Assembly (NCBI RefSeq): GCF_020216025.1
Contig: NZ_JAIWNC010000002.1
Span: 310,001 to 374,000, forward strand
Direction: 5' to 3'
DNA length: 64,000 bases
DNA from: Jidongwangia harbinensis
Lineage (GTDB): Bacteria; Actinomycetota; Actinomycetes; Mycobacteriales; Micromonosporaceae
Shown: positions 1-8,618 of the stretch, piece after piece
How the letters are laid out: the number at the start of each line of letters is the position of its first letter
Position numbering within the stretch: the first letter of the stretch is position 1
Program-made: the position numbers and the translations under genes
Notes under the pieces: generated by a model
What the model was told of the DNA's origin: nothing
The model's database searches: none
The model's input: only the letters and a program-made list of their open reading frames with translations

Positions 1-1152
1 GGTGTCGAGGTCGGCGTAGTCGGGGTGCGGCGCGGCGATCACCAGCAGGTCGGCGCGCTTGAGCACGTCGTCCAGCGGCAGCAGCCGGTCGTCCGCGACG
101 TACGGGTCGGTGCACAACGTCTCCCGCGCCTTCAGCGTCAGGATCTTCCGCAGCTTGTACGCCAGGCTGTCGCGCGGGTCGTCGCTGCCGCCCTTGAACG
201 CCATGCCGAGGATGCCGACGCTCATCCGGGCCAGGTCGAACCGGTCCTCCAGCCGGGACACCAGGTACAGCGGCAGGCCCTCGTTGATCAGCATCGCGGA
301 GTGGCCGAGGACGAAGTTGTTCCGGTTGAACGCGGCCAGCTGCATGGTGTCCTTGAGCAGGCACGGGCCGGCCGCGAAGCCGGGCATCGGCAGGTCGGCG
401 GCGCGCGGATAGTCGAACGCCACCGCGTGCCGGATCCGGGCGAAGTCGAGGCCGAAGTCGTTGGCCATCATCCAGAACTGGTTGGCGGTGGCGAACTTGA
501 TGTACCGCCAGGTGTTGGTGAACAGCTTCGCCAGCTCGGCCTCCTCGGGCCGGAGGCGCACGACGGTGTCGGTCAGCCGGCGGAACAGCGCCTCGGCCCG
601 GTCGAGTGCCCGCGGGGTCCGGGCCGCGACGATCTGCGGCAGCGTGAACAGCTCGGTCATGGCCCGGCCCTCGGCGATCCGTTCCGGGCAGAACGCCACG
701 TCGACCGCGAGTCCCTGGCCGGCGAGCAGCTTCTCGGTCAGCGCCGTCACTCCCGGGTAGACGGTGCTGCGCAGGACCACGAGCTGGCCGTCGCGCAGGT
801 GGCCGGCGCACCGCTCGATCGCCCGGGGAACCGCGCCCAGGTCCGGGTTGAGGTGCTCGTCGACCGGGGTGCCGACGACCACGACGAGGGTGTCGGCGAG
901 CCCGGCGCCGGCCGGGTCGGTGGTGGCCCGCAACCGGCCGGCGGCCAGCGCCTCGGCGAGCGGCGCGGCGGCACCGTCCTCGGCGAACGGCAGGGTGCCG
1001 GCGTTGACCCGGTCGACCGCCCCGGCGTCGATGTCGTAGAGCACGACGGACAGTCCGCGGCTGGCCAGCGCGATGCCCAGGGGCAGGCCGACCCGGCCGC
1101 AGCCACCGATCACGCAGACGTCCACGCCGTCGCCGTGCACCGCCTCGGTCAT
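1..1152 (-). CDS. Nucleotide-sugar (UDP/GDP-sugar) dehydrogenase, 3' end outside window
   Basis: NAD-dependent oxidation of a nucleotide-bound sugar or amino sugar to the uronic acid (WecC/UDP-glucose-6-dehydrogenase superfamily), a cytoplasmic precursor step for envelope polysaccharide. The ATG start at 1152 is followed by a Rossmann motif GCGRVG at residues 17-22, a conserved STVYPGVT stretch, CPERIAEG and the catalytic-cysteine loop GPCLLKD with Cys264. 384 codons are visible without a stop; the family is usually about 400-450 residues, so only the C-terminal UDP-binding end is missing. A GAAGGCGAG ribosome-binding site abuts the start. It is divergent from the FkbM methyltransferase gene and probably feeds the same glycan pathway. 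The exact substrate cannot be told from the visible part. Confidence 0.88.
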   Translation of the reverse strand, partial: MTEAVHGDGVDVCVIGGCGRVGLPLGIALASRGLSVVLYDIDAGAVDRVNAGTLPFAEDGAAAPLAEALAAGRLRATTDPAGAGLADTLVVVVGTPVDEHLNPDLGAVPRAIERCAGHLRDGQLVVLRSTVYPGVTALTEKLLAGQGLAVDVAFCPERIAEGRAMTELFTLPQIVAARTPRALDRAEALFRRLTDTVVRLRPEEAELAKLFTNTWRYIKFATANQFWMMANDFGLDFARIRHAVAFDYPRAADLPMPGFAAGPCLLKDTMQLAAFNRNNFVLGHSAMLINEGLPLYLVSRLEDRFDLARMSVGILGMAFKGGSDDPRDSLAYKLRKILTLKARETLCTDPYVADDRLLPLDDVLKRADLLVIAAPHPDYADLDT

Positions 1153-1251
1153 CTCGCCTCGCCTTCCCGCCGGGCTCCGGCGAGTGCAGGTTACTAGCGA
1201 GGAAACCTCGGGTCTACCCGTAGGTAGCTTCGGGTCTTAAGGTTCGACACC

Positions 1252-2010
1252 ATGGCCGGCACGCTCCCCACCGAACTCAGTTCGCGGTTCGCCGCGGCGC
1301 TACCGGCGCGCGCCGTGGCGGCCGCCGTCCGCTCCGCCTACCCCCGGGTGGAGCCGGAGCTGGCGCGGCTGGCCTCGTACGCGCCGCGCGGCGGCACCGC
1401 GGTCGACATCGGAGCGTGGTACGGGCCGTGGACCCGGGGGCTGCGCCGGATCGCCGACCGGGTGGTCGCGGTCGAGCCCGCGGCGGAGCTGGCCCGGTGT
1501 GTGGCGGCCGCCTACCCGGACGTCCGGGTGGTCGAGGCGGTGGCGTCCGACCACGCCGGCACCGCGGAGCTGTTCCTGCCGGCCGGCGGTCCCGGGGTCG
1601 GCACGTCCTCGGTGGAGCACGGCACCGGTGCGCCGGTCACCGTGCGCCGGGTCACCGTCGATCAGCTGGACCTGCGCGACGTCCGGTTCGTGAAGCTGGA
1701 CGTCGAGGGGCACGAGCTGCCAGCGCTGCGCGGCGCCGAGACGACCGTGCGGCGGGACCGCCCGCTGCTGCTGGTCGAGGTGGAGGAGCGGATCCAGCCG
1801 GTCCGGCCGGTGCTCGACCTGCTCGCCGGGTGGGGGTACCGGCCGTACGTGATGCCGGCCGACCGGTGGCGGCCGCTGGACGGCTTCGACCTGATCGGAC
1901 ATCAGCGGGCCGCGGTGGCCCGGGTGGCGCAGAGCTTCGCCCGGCGGGTGGTGCGGCCCACCCCGCGGTACGTGAACATGGTGCTGTTCCGGCCGGAGCC
2001 GGCCCGGTGA
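1252..2010 (+). CDS. FkbM-family SAM-dependent methyltransferase
   Basis: Likely O-methylates a sugar or lipid-linked glycan using S-adenosylmethionine. Motif I VDIGAWYGPW (residues 51-60) is the SAM-binding loop, VVAVEP gives the motif II acid, and VKLDVEGHE (about 147-155) is the hallmark FkbM motif. Length 252 residues fits the family. No good Shine-Dalgarno precedes the ATG, but TAAGGT at 1238-1243 sits 8 bases upstream, so the mRNA is probably leaderless. Its TGA overlaps the next gene's GTG (GTGA at 2007-2010), so the two are translationally coupled. Its place beside glycosyltransferases suggests envelope-glycan decoration; the acceptor is unknown. Confidence 0.85.
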   Translation: MAGTLPTELSSRFAAALPARAVAAAVRSAYPRVEPELARLASYAPRGGTAVDIGAWYGPWTRGLRRIADRVVAVEPAAELARCVAAAYPDVRVVEAVASDHAGTAELFLPAGGPGVGTSSVEHGTGAPVTVRRVTVDQLDLRDVRFVKLDVEGHELPALRGAETTVRRDRPLLLVEVEERIQPVRPVLDLLAGWGYRPYVMPADRWRPLDGFDLIGHQRAAVARVAQSFARRVVRPTPRYVNMVLFRPEPAR

Positions 2011-3821
2011 GCGCCGGCTCCGAGCGGCGCGGCCGGATCGACCCGGTGGACGCGGTCGCCGCCCTGCTGATCACCGTGAGCGTGCTCTGGCGGGCGTCGA
2101 TCACCGTCCGTGGTTACCTCACCATCGACGACTTCCCGATTCTGGCCCAGGCCGACGCGCTCGGCCCGGGGCACCTGTTCGCCCTCTACAACAACCACTT
2201 CATGCCGGCCGGGCGGCTGGTCACCTACGCCGCCGAGCGGTTCACCGGGCTCGAGTACTGGCCGTACGCCACGCTGATGCTGCTCGGGCAGTTCGCCGTC
2301 GGGGTGGCGTTCTACCGGTTGCTGCGGCTGATGCTGCCGGCCGGCTGGCCGTTGCTCGTACCCCTGTGCCTGTTCCTCTTCAACCCGCTCACCCTGGAGA
2401 TCAGCGCGTGGTGGGCGGTCGGGATGAACCTGCTGCCGATACAGCTCGCGATGATCGTCGCGGTCGGCGCCCAGGTGCGCTACCTGCGCTCCGGCGACCG
2501 GCGGCATCTGGTGACGCTGGCCGTGGCGTTCGTCGCCGGGCTGCTGTTCTTCGAGAAGGCGCTGTTCGTCGCGCCGCTGGTCTTCCTGGTCACGCTCTGC
2601 CTGTACGCGCCGGGCGGCCCGGTGCGCGCGCTGGTCACCACGCTCCGGCGGTGGTGGCCGGCCTGGGCCGTGCTGACCGCCGTCTCGGTGGTCTTCCTCG
2701 CGGTCTACCTGTCGCTGTCGCCGGCGTCGTCGCTGCGGGCGCCGGCGTCGGCGGGGGAGGTGGGTACGTTCCTGGGCCAGTTCTTCGGCGAGTCGCTGCT
2801 GCCCGGGCTGGTCGGCGGGCCGTGGACCTGGCTGGACGCGGGCGACGGTGCCGCGGTGGTCGCCCCGGCCCGGTCGGCGCGCTGGGTCTCGTGGGGCCTG
2901 GTCGCCGCGCTGGTCGCGGTGACGCTCTGGCGGCGCCGTGCGGTGGCGGTCCGCGCCTGGACCCTGCTGGCGCTCTTCTCGGCACTGGCGGCCGGCCTGA
3001 TCGCCGCCACCCGGCTCGGTTCCGGGCTGAGCGGTGTGGCCGGGCTGGTGCCCCGCTACCTCGGCGACGTGCTGCTGGTGGCGGCCCTGTGTGTCGGGGT
3101 CGCGGTGTGCGGGCTGCGCCGCCTGGAGCCCGCCGAACCCGCGCTCGCGCCGGTACCGGCGAGCCCTCGGCCGGTCCGGGCGGCGGTGGCGGCCGGCCTG
3201 GTGCTGCTGGTCGCGAGCAGTGTGTACAGCGGCGCCGGCTTCGCCGCCGACTGGCAGGTCAAGGCGGGCCGGGACTACCTGCGGACCGCGCGGGCCGACC
3301 TGGCCGCCGCCGGGTCCGGCACGGTGTTCATGGATCAGCCGGTGCCGGAGGCCGTGGTCCCCGGGATGTCGGCGCCGTGGAACCTGCAGTCCCGGTTCTT
3401 CGGCCCGCTGGAGGACGGGCCGGTGTTCGTCACCGGGGCCCGGAAGCTGTCCGTGTTCGACGACTCCGGCCACGTCCGGCCGGCCTGGGTGGACGGTGTG
3501 CGGGCCCGCCCCGGCCCGGTGGCCGGCTGCGGCTACCGGGTCACCGGCGGACGCGCCGTGACCATCCCGCTCCGGGCCGACCTGGTCGACTACTGGCAGG
3601 TGGTGCGGATCGGCTACCTCAGCGACCGCGACACCACCGCCACGGTCCGGATCGGCGACCGGGCCGGCTCGTCGTTCGACGTGCACCGCGGCCTCAACGC
3701 GGTGTTCCTGCTGATGCTGGTCGAGGGCGACGACGTGGTGCTGCAGGTGCGGGACCCGGCGGCCAACCTGTGCACCGACGAGATCGAGATCGGCGCGCTG
3801 GCGCCGCAGCCGGCCGGGTAG
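2007..3821 (+). CDS. Polytopic membrane protein, GT-C-like glycosyltransferase
   Basis: 604-residue integral membrane protein. The start is GTG at 2007, overlapping the FkbM stop by 4 bases; the reading frame is open further upstream, but that part is out of frame inside the FkbM gene. The first TM segment (about 14-30) is followed by an Asp-Asp pair (D41-D42 in LTIDDFP), the position where GT-C enzymes carry catalytic acidic residues in the first external loop. About eight to ten further TM segments follow to about residue 420, then a soluble extracytoplasmic C-terminal domain of about 180 residues. This layout fits a polyprenyl-phosphate-sugar-dependent transferase acting outside the membrane. 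Family assignment is by architecture only; donor and acceptor are unknown. Confidence 0.75.
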   Translation: MSAGSERRGRIDPVDAVAALLITVSVLWRASITVRGYLTIDDFPILAQADALGPGHLFALYNNHFMPAGRLVTYAAERFTGLEYWPYATLMLLGQFAVGVAFYRLLRLMLPAGWPLLVPLCLFLFNPLTLEISAWWAVGMNLLPIQLAMIVAVGAQVRYLRSGDRRHLVTLAVAFVAGLLFFEKALFVAPLVFLVTLCLYAPGGPVRALVTTLRRWWPAWAVLTAVSVVFLAVYLSLSPASSLRAPASAGEVGTFLGQFFGESLLPGLVGGPWTWLDAGDGAAVVAPARSARWVSWGLVAALVAVTLWRRRAVAVRAWTLLALFSALAAGLIAATRLGSGLSGVAGLVPRYLGDVLLVAALCVGVAVCGLRRLEPAEPALAPVPASPRPVRAAVAAGLVLLVASSVYSGAGFAADWQVKAGRDYLRTARADLAAAGSGTVFMDQPVPEAVVPGMSAPWNLQSRFFGPLEDGPVFVTGARKLSVFDDSGHVRPAWVDGVRARPGPVAGCGYRVTGGRAVTIPLRADLVDYWQVVRIGYLSDRDTTATVRIGDRAGSSFDVHRGLNAVFLLMLVEGDDVVLQVRDPAANLCTDEIEIGALAPQPAG

Positions 3822-3824
3822 CCG

Positions 3825-5609
3825 GTGCGCCGCCGGTTCGTCCCGCACGCGGTCGCCGGCGCGGTGACCGCGGTGGTGCTCGCCCCGCTGGCGCTGCCCG
3901 GGTACGTGCTGCGCTACGACATGGTGTTCGTGCCGCGGCAGCCGCTGAGCCCGGAGATGGTCGCGCCCGCCGACGCGCTGCCCCGCGCGGTGCCGCTGGA
4001 CGCGCTGGTGTCGCTGGTCAACGTGGCCGTGCCCGGCTGGCTGGTGCAGCGGGTCGCGTTGGTCGCCGTGGTCTACCTGAGCGCGCTCGGTGCCGCCCGG
4101 CTGGTACCGGCCCGGCGCACCGGCACCCGGGTGGTCGCCGCGCTCGCGTTCGGCTGGACGCCCTTTCTGGCCGAGCGGCTGCTGCTCGGCCAGTGGGCGC
4201 TGCTGCTGGCGTACGCCGCCCTGCCGTGGCTGGTGGCGGCGGCGCGGGACGTGCGTGCCGGACGGCCCGGTGCGCTGCCGCGGCTGGCGCTCGCCGCCGC
4301 GCCCGCCGCGGTCACCCCGACCGGCGGCCTGATCGCGCTGGTCACGGTCGCGGTGCTGCTGCCGCTGCGGTCCCGTGTCACCGCCGCCGCGCTGGCCCTG
4401 GCCGCCGGGCTCAACGCGCCGTGGCTGGTGGCCGCGCTGACCGGTGCGGCGGACGGACGGTCCGACCCGGACGGTGTGGCCGCCTTCGCCGCGCGGGCGG
4501 AGAACTGGGCCGGTTCCTGGGCGGCGCTGGCCGGCACCGGCGGCATCTGGAACGCGCAGACCGTGCCGGCCAGCCGGGCCTCGCCGCTGGTGCCGGTGGT
4601 CACGCTGGTGCTGCTCGGGGTGGCGGCCGCCGGGCTGGGCGAGTTGCGCCGCCGCTGGCCCGGCGGCGCGGACCGGCTGGTCGTCCTGGCGGCCGGCGGG
4701 TTCCTGGTGGCCGCGGCCGGCACCGCGCCCGGCGCGCCGGTCCTGGAGTGGCTGGTCGCCCACCTGCCGGGCACCGGGCTGCTGCGCGACGGCCAGAAGT
4801 TCCTGATCCCGTACGCGCTGGTCGTCGCGCTGGGCTTCGCGCTCGGCGCGGAGCGGATCGCCGACCGGCTCGCCCGGCGCTTCGAGCCGGCGGCCGGCCG
4901 GGTGCTGCTGGCCGCCGCCGTGCTGCTGCCGGTCGCGGTGCTGCCGGACCTCGCCGTCGGTGCCGGGGGCGCGCTGCGGCCGGTGCGCTACCCGGCGGAC
5001 TGGGACGCGGTGGCCGCCCGGGTCGCGGCCGCGCCGGGCGAGGTGCTGTCGCTGCCGTTCGAGGGCTACCAGCGGTACGCCTGGACGCGCGGCGTGGTGG
5101 TCCGCGACCCGGCGCCCCGCTACCTGGACGCCCCGGTGCTGATGAACGACGCCCTGCGGGTGGGTGCGGTGACGGTCGACGGGGAGAGCCCGCGGGCCGT
5201 GGCGGCGGGTGCGGTGCTCGCGGCCGGCCGCCCGGCCGCGTCGCTCGGCGTCCGCTGGGTGCTGGTCCGCCGCGGGCCCGGCGAGCCGCCCGCGGGTGTC
5301 CTCACCGGACTCCGGCTGGTCCACGACGGACCGCACCTGCGGCTCTGGGAGAACCCGTCGGCCCCGCCCGCCGGGCCGGCCGTCGCGGGTGGCCGGCGGC
5401 CCGCGCTGCTCGCCCATCTGCTCGCCGCGGCGATCGTCGTGCTCGCCGCCGCCGCGCTGCTGCGCACCCGGCGGAGGTCGTGGTACGGTCCGCGCAATCA
5501 GCAACCCGGGGAGGCAGTGCCATGGCCAAGCTGGCCACGTTCATCGTCGCCGCCGTTGCCGGCGCCGCCCTCGGACTCGTCGGCGTCGTCGCGACGGTCG
5601 GTGCGCTGA
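3825..5609 (+). CDS. Polytopic membrane protein, putative AftD-like GT-C transferase
   Basis: 594 residues from GTG at 3825, three bases after the previous stop. It has about a dozen hydrophobic segments, an early external loop with acidic D32 (LRYDMVF) and a motif GLLRDGQKFLIPYAL that resembles the PLRNVHKFEPVLRLPL region of the AftD-like protein at 8615, suggesting a shared GT-C fold. The last TM segment is near 525-545; the last 29 codons or so run out of frame over the DUF2613 gene, so the extreme C-terminus is doubtful and an indel or sequencing error is possible. Probable role is transfer of a lipid-linked sugar to cell-wall polysaccharide; this is an inference. Confidence 0.72.
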   Translation: MRRRFVPHAVAGAVTAVVLAPLALPGYVLRYDMVFVPRQPLSPEMVAPADALPRAVPLDALVSLVNVAVPGWLVQRVALVAVVYLSALGAARLVPARRTGTRVVAALAFGWTPFLAERLLLGQWALLLAYAALPWLVAAARDVRAGRPGALPRLALAAAPAAVTPTGGLIALVTVAVLLPLRSRVTAAALALAAGLNAPWLVAALTGAADGRSDPDGVAAFAARAENWAGSWAALAGTGGIWNAQTVPASRASPLVPVVTLVLLGVAAAGLGELRRRWPGGADRLVVLAAGGFLVAAAGTAPGAPVLEWLVAHLPGTGLLRDGQKFLIPYALVVALGFALGAERIADRLARRFEPAAGRVLLAAAVLLPVAVLPDLAVGAGGALRPVRYPADWDAVAARVAAAPGEVLSLPFEGYQRYAWTRGVVVRDPAPRYLDAPVLMNDALRVGAVTVDGESPRAVAAGAVLAAGRPAASLGVRWVLVRRGPGEPPAGVLTGLRLVHDGPHLRLWENPSAPPAGPAVAGGRRPALLAHLLAAAIVVLAAAALLRTRRRSWYGPRNQQPGEAVPWPSWPRSSSPPLPAPPSDSSASSRRSVR

Positions 5610-5680
5610 GCCCGTCCGCCGACCACGTCGCGGAGCAGACCACGATCAACCCGGTGACCCAGGTCTACGGCACCCGCTGA
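5522..5680 (+). CDS. DUF2613-family small membrane/secreted protein
   Basis: 52-residue protein with one N-terminal hydrophobic helix (about 6-29, IVAAVAGAALGLVGVVAT) and a short polar tail ending NPVTQVYGTR, the pattern of the DUF2613 family. In mycobacteria such a micro-protein lies beside aftD (Rv0236A next to Rv0236c, from memory); here it sits in the same arabinan-type locus. A strong Shine-Dalgarno GGGGAGG (5508-5514) is 7 bases before the ATG and fixes the start even though the gene begins inside the upstream frame. Its 3' end overlaps the converging GT4 gene by 16 bases. Function is unknown; a partner or stabiliser of a membrane transferase is plausible. Confidence 0.82.
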   Translation: MAKLATFIVAAVAGAALGLVGVVATVGALSPSADHVAEQTTINPVTQVYGTR

Positions 5681-6846
5681 TCCGCCGGCGCCGGGCGCGC
5701 CGCGGGCAGTTCGGCGGCCACCACCCGGGCGAACGCCGCGCCGGTCATCGCCCAGGTGAACTGCCGTGCGTACGCGGCGGCCGCGGCACCCATCCCGGCA
5801 CGCCGCTGCGGGTCCAGCACCAGTGACCGGATCGCCTGGAAGAACGCGAACTCGTCCTCCACCAGCACGCCGGTCTCCCCGTCGGCCATGGCGTCGACGA
5901 CCCCACCGGCGGACCGGAACGCGACCGACGGCGTGCCCCGCGCGCCGGCCTCCACCACGGTCAGCCCCCAGCCCTCCTTGAGCGAGGGCAGGAGCAGCAG
6001 CCAGGCGCCACAGAGCAGCTCGTGCTTGCGTTCCTCGGACACGAAGCCGGTGAACCGTACCCGCTGCTCGATGCCCAGGTCGGCGGCGAGCCGGCGCAGC
6101 CGCTCCGCCCACCAGCCGTGCCCGGCCACCACCAGCTCCAGGGTGGGCAGTTCGGTGGCCAGCAGCGCGGTCGCCCGCAGCGCCAGCTCCACCCGCTTGT
6201 GCGGGACGAGCCGGCCGAGCACGACGACACTCGGATGCGGGGTACGCGGCACCCGCGGCCCGACCACCTCCGGCGTTCCGTTGTGGATCACGGTGATCCG
6301 GCCGCGGTCGACGCCCAGGCCGACCAGCTCGCCGCGGGTCGACTCGCTGACCGTGACGTACCGGCAGCGGCGGTACACGCGTACGGCCAGCCGGGACTCG
6401 ATCCACCAGCCGATCCGGGCCACCCGTGGGCCGAACACCACCGGCCACTGCTCCCGGTGTACGTGGTGGACCAGCGAGATCACCGGGCAGCGGGCGTACA
6501 GCCGGCTGAGGAACGGCATGCCGTTGCAGACGTCGACGATCAGGTCCGTCCGCCCGTGCCGGCGGTGCGCCAGCGGTCCGAGCCCGACCCACCCGGCCAG
6601 GTAGAGCAGGGCCGCGAACAGGTAGACGGTGTGCCGGCCGCCGCGCCGGACGATCCGGATGCCGTCCGACGTGGTCTCCTCGGCCGGCGCCGTGCCGTGT
6701 GCCTGGCACAGCAGCGTGGCGCGGTAGCCGCGGGCGACCATCTCGGCCGCCACCCGCTCCAGGTAGACCTCCGATCCGCCGCCTTCCGGGTGCGTGGTGT
6801 CCCGCCAGTTGAGGAACAGAACGCGACCACCACAGGCTTCGGACAT
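5665..6846 (-). CDS. GT4-family glycosyltransferase
   Basis: 393-residue GT-B retaining transferase using a nucleotide-sugar donor on the cytoplasmic side. The N-terminal domain opens VLFLNWRDTTHPEGGGSEVY, the glycine-rich acceptor-side loop of GT4 enzymes; the C-terminal domain carries VVLGRLVPHKR, the donor-binding loop, and the EX7E signature EGWGLTVVE (about 311-319). Length is standard. It appears homologous to mycobacterial Rv0225-type proteins (recalled, not searched). The gene converges on DUF2613 and diverges from the VWA gene; the 101-bp intergenic region contains an inverted TACTCG/CGAGTA pair (6851-6856, 6870-6875) of unknown meaning. Confidence 0.87.
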   Translation of the reverse strand: MSEACGGRVLFLNWRDTTHPEGGGSEVYLERVAAEMVARGYRATLLCQAHGTAPAEETTSDGIRIVRRGGRHTVYLFAALLYLAGWVGLGPLAHRRHGRTDLIVDVCNGMPFLSRLYARCPVISLVHHVHREQWPVVFGPRVARIGWWIESRLAVRVYRRCRYVTVSESTRGELVGLGVDRGRITVIHNGTPEVVGPRVPRTPHPSVVVLGRLVPHKRVELALRATALLATELPTLELVVAGHGWWAERLRRLAADLGIEQRVRFTGFVSEERKHELLCGAWLLLLPSLKEGWGLTVVEAGARGTPSVAFRSAGGVVDAMADGETGVLVEDEFAFFQAIRSLVLDPQRRAGMGAAAAAYARQFTWAMTGAAFARVVAAELPAARPAPADQRVP

Positions 6847-6947
6847 GGTCTACTCGGCACCCCTACTTGCGAGTACGATTCGCGGTCGCGTCACAGTAGG
6901 GCACCCCCACGAGCATCCGCAACGGTGACGTCACAAGGGAGAATCGC

Positions 6948-8618
6948 GTGGCCGACGGTGACCTGCGGGCCCGGCCGGAGTTCTGGCCGGTGGTCCTGCT
7001 GAGCGTCGCGCTGGTCGCGGTCCTCGGCGGATGGGGGTCCGCGGCCTACCTCGAGCGCACCCGGCGGGAGCCGCCGTGCGCCGAGCGGACCACGCTGCGG
7101 GTCGTGACGGCGCCGAGCATCGCCGAGCCGGCCCGCCGGATCGCCGGCCGGCTCGCGGCCCGGGAACGCTGCCTGGACGTGCTGGTCGAGGCGCGCGAGT
7201 CGGCGGACGTGCTGCGCGACCTGGCCCGTACCGCCCCCGACGCGTGGCTGCCGGAGTCCACTTTGTGGCTGCGCCGGGCCCGCGCGGCGGGCGCGTTCCA
7301 GGTCCCGGCCGAGGGCGTCTCGGTGGCGTCCACCCCGGTGGTGCTCGCCCTGGACGCCCGGACGGCGGCCCGGCTGGCCGGGCAGCGCCGCGCGGTCCGG
7401 AGCGGTGCCGACCGCGCCTTCGGCTGGCGGGTGCTGGTCGCCGGCCGGAAGCCGCCGCTGCCGGTGGTGCTGCCCGACCCGGCGACCAGCCCGGTCGGCT
7501 TCGGCGCGCTGGTCGGCATCCGGGGCCTGGCCCGGGCGTCCGATCCGGACACCACCGCGGCCGGGGCGGCGGCCATCATGCGCCGTCTCGCCCCGCGGAC
7601 CGTCTCGCCGCCGGGGGAGTCGCCGCCCCCGCCGGCCGGGCCCGGCACCGGCGAGTCCGCCGTGGTCAGCACGGAGCAGCGGGTGCTGCTCGGTGCCGCC
7701 GCCGGCCGTCGTCAGGTGGCGGTCTATCCGCCCGCCACGGTGCCCGGACCGGACTACCCGTACGCGGTGCTGACCACCGGGCCGGGCCGGGCCGGCGCCA
7801 CCGCCTTCCTGCGTGCGCTGCTCGCCGCGGAGGGCGCCGCCGCGGTCACCGGTCACGGCCTGCGTACCCCGCTCGGCGCACCGCCGGCCGGCGTCCCGGC
7901 GGACACCCGGGTCCGGACCGGCGTCTACCCGCCCCGCCGGATGCCCGCCGAGGCGGACGCCGTGGCACTGCTGAACGCGTGGGGCGGTGTGCACCTGAGC
8001 GCGCGGATGCTGGCCGTGTTCGACGTCTCCGGCTCGATGGCCGCGCAGGTGCCCGGCTCCACCGAGACCCGGCTGTCCGCGACGGTGAAGGCCGCGCAGG
8101 GCGGGGCGCGGCTGCTGCTGGGCACGAGCCAGATCGGGATCTGGGCGTTCGCCACCGACCTCGACGGCGACCGCGACCACCGGGAGGTGGTGCCGGTCGG
8201 GCCGGTCGGGCCGCGGCGCGCCGAGATCGTGGCCGAGCTGGGCCGGATGCGGGTCGAACCGGACGGCGCGACCGGCCTCTACGACACCACGCTGGCCGCG
8301 TACCGGGACGCGACCCGCAACTGGACCCCGGGCCGGATCAACATGGTGCTGATCCTGACCGACGGCAAGGACGACAACGCCAGCGGGATCACCCGCGCCG
8401 AGCTGCTGCGCGAGCTGCGTGGCCTGGTCGACCGGAAACGGCCGGTGCCGATCCTGTTCATCGGCGTCGGCCCGGAGATCGACCCGGCCGAGCTGCGGGA
8501 GATCGCGACGGCCACCGGCGGGCGGGTGGCGCTGACCGAACGGCCGTCCGGGATCCGGCAGATCTTCTTCACCGCGCTGGCCGAGTTCAGCTGCCTGCCG
8601 CCGAAGTGCCGCCGATGA
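6948..8618 (+). CDS. Membrane-anchored solute-binding-like/VWA domain protein
   Basis: 556 residues from GTG at 6948 with RBS AAGGGA at 6935-6940. A single N-terminal TM anchor (about 14-35) is followed by a domain of about 300 residues resembling an extracellular solute-binding protein (RVVTAPSIAEPARRIAGR onwards), then a von Willebrand factor A domain whose MIDAS motif DVSGS is at residues 359-363, with a second metal-loop Thr and LTDGKDD downstream. Both domains should face the outside. The stop overlaps the AftD start (ATGA at 8615-8618), so the two proteins are made together; a metal-dependent adhesion or scaffold role near the arabinan transferase is an inference. Confidence 0.83.
   Translation: MADGDLRARPEFWPVVLLSVALVAVLGGWGSAAYLERTRREPPCAERTTLRVVTAPSIAEPARRIAGRLAARERCLDVLVEARESADVLRDLARTAPDAWLPESTLWLRRARAAGAFQVPAEGVSVASTPVVLALDARTAARLAGQRRAVRSGADRAFGWRVLVAGRKPPLPVVLPDPATSPVGFGALVGIRGLARASDPDTTAAGAAAIMRRLAPRTVSPPGESPPPPAGPGTGESAVVSTEQRVLLGAAAGRRQVAVYPPATVPGPDYPYAVLTTGPGRAGATAFLRALLAAEGAAAVTGHGLRTPLGAPPAGVPADTRVRTGVYPPRRMPAEADAVALLNAWGGVHLSARMLAVFDVSGSMAAQVPGSTETRLSATVKAAQGGARLLLGTSQIGIWAFATDLDGDRDHREVVPVGPVGPRRAEIVAELGRMRVEPDGATGLYDTTLAAYRDATRNWTPGRINMVLILTDGKDDNASGITRAELLRELRGLVDRKRPVPILFIGVGPEIDPAELREIATATGGRVALTERPSGIRQIFFTALAEFSCLPPKCRR

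Noticed and set aside
1902..5504. A 1200-codon open frame on the minus strand
   Set aside because: It is antisense to two membrane-protein genes with clear hydrophobic patterns; the translation is Arg/Gly/His/Gln-rich low complexity, which is the normal shadow of GC3-biased genes.
2366..5680. An 1104-codon plus-strand frame ending at the DUF2613 stop
   Set aside because: Only its last 52 codons match a real protein family and possess a Shine-Dalgarno and start; the rest is shadow of the GT-C genes.
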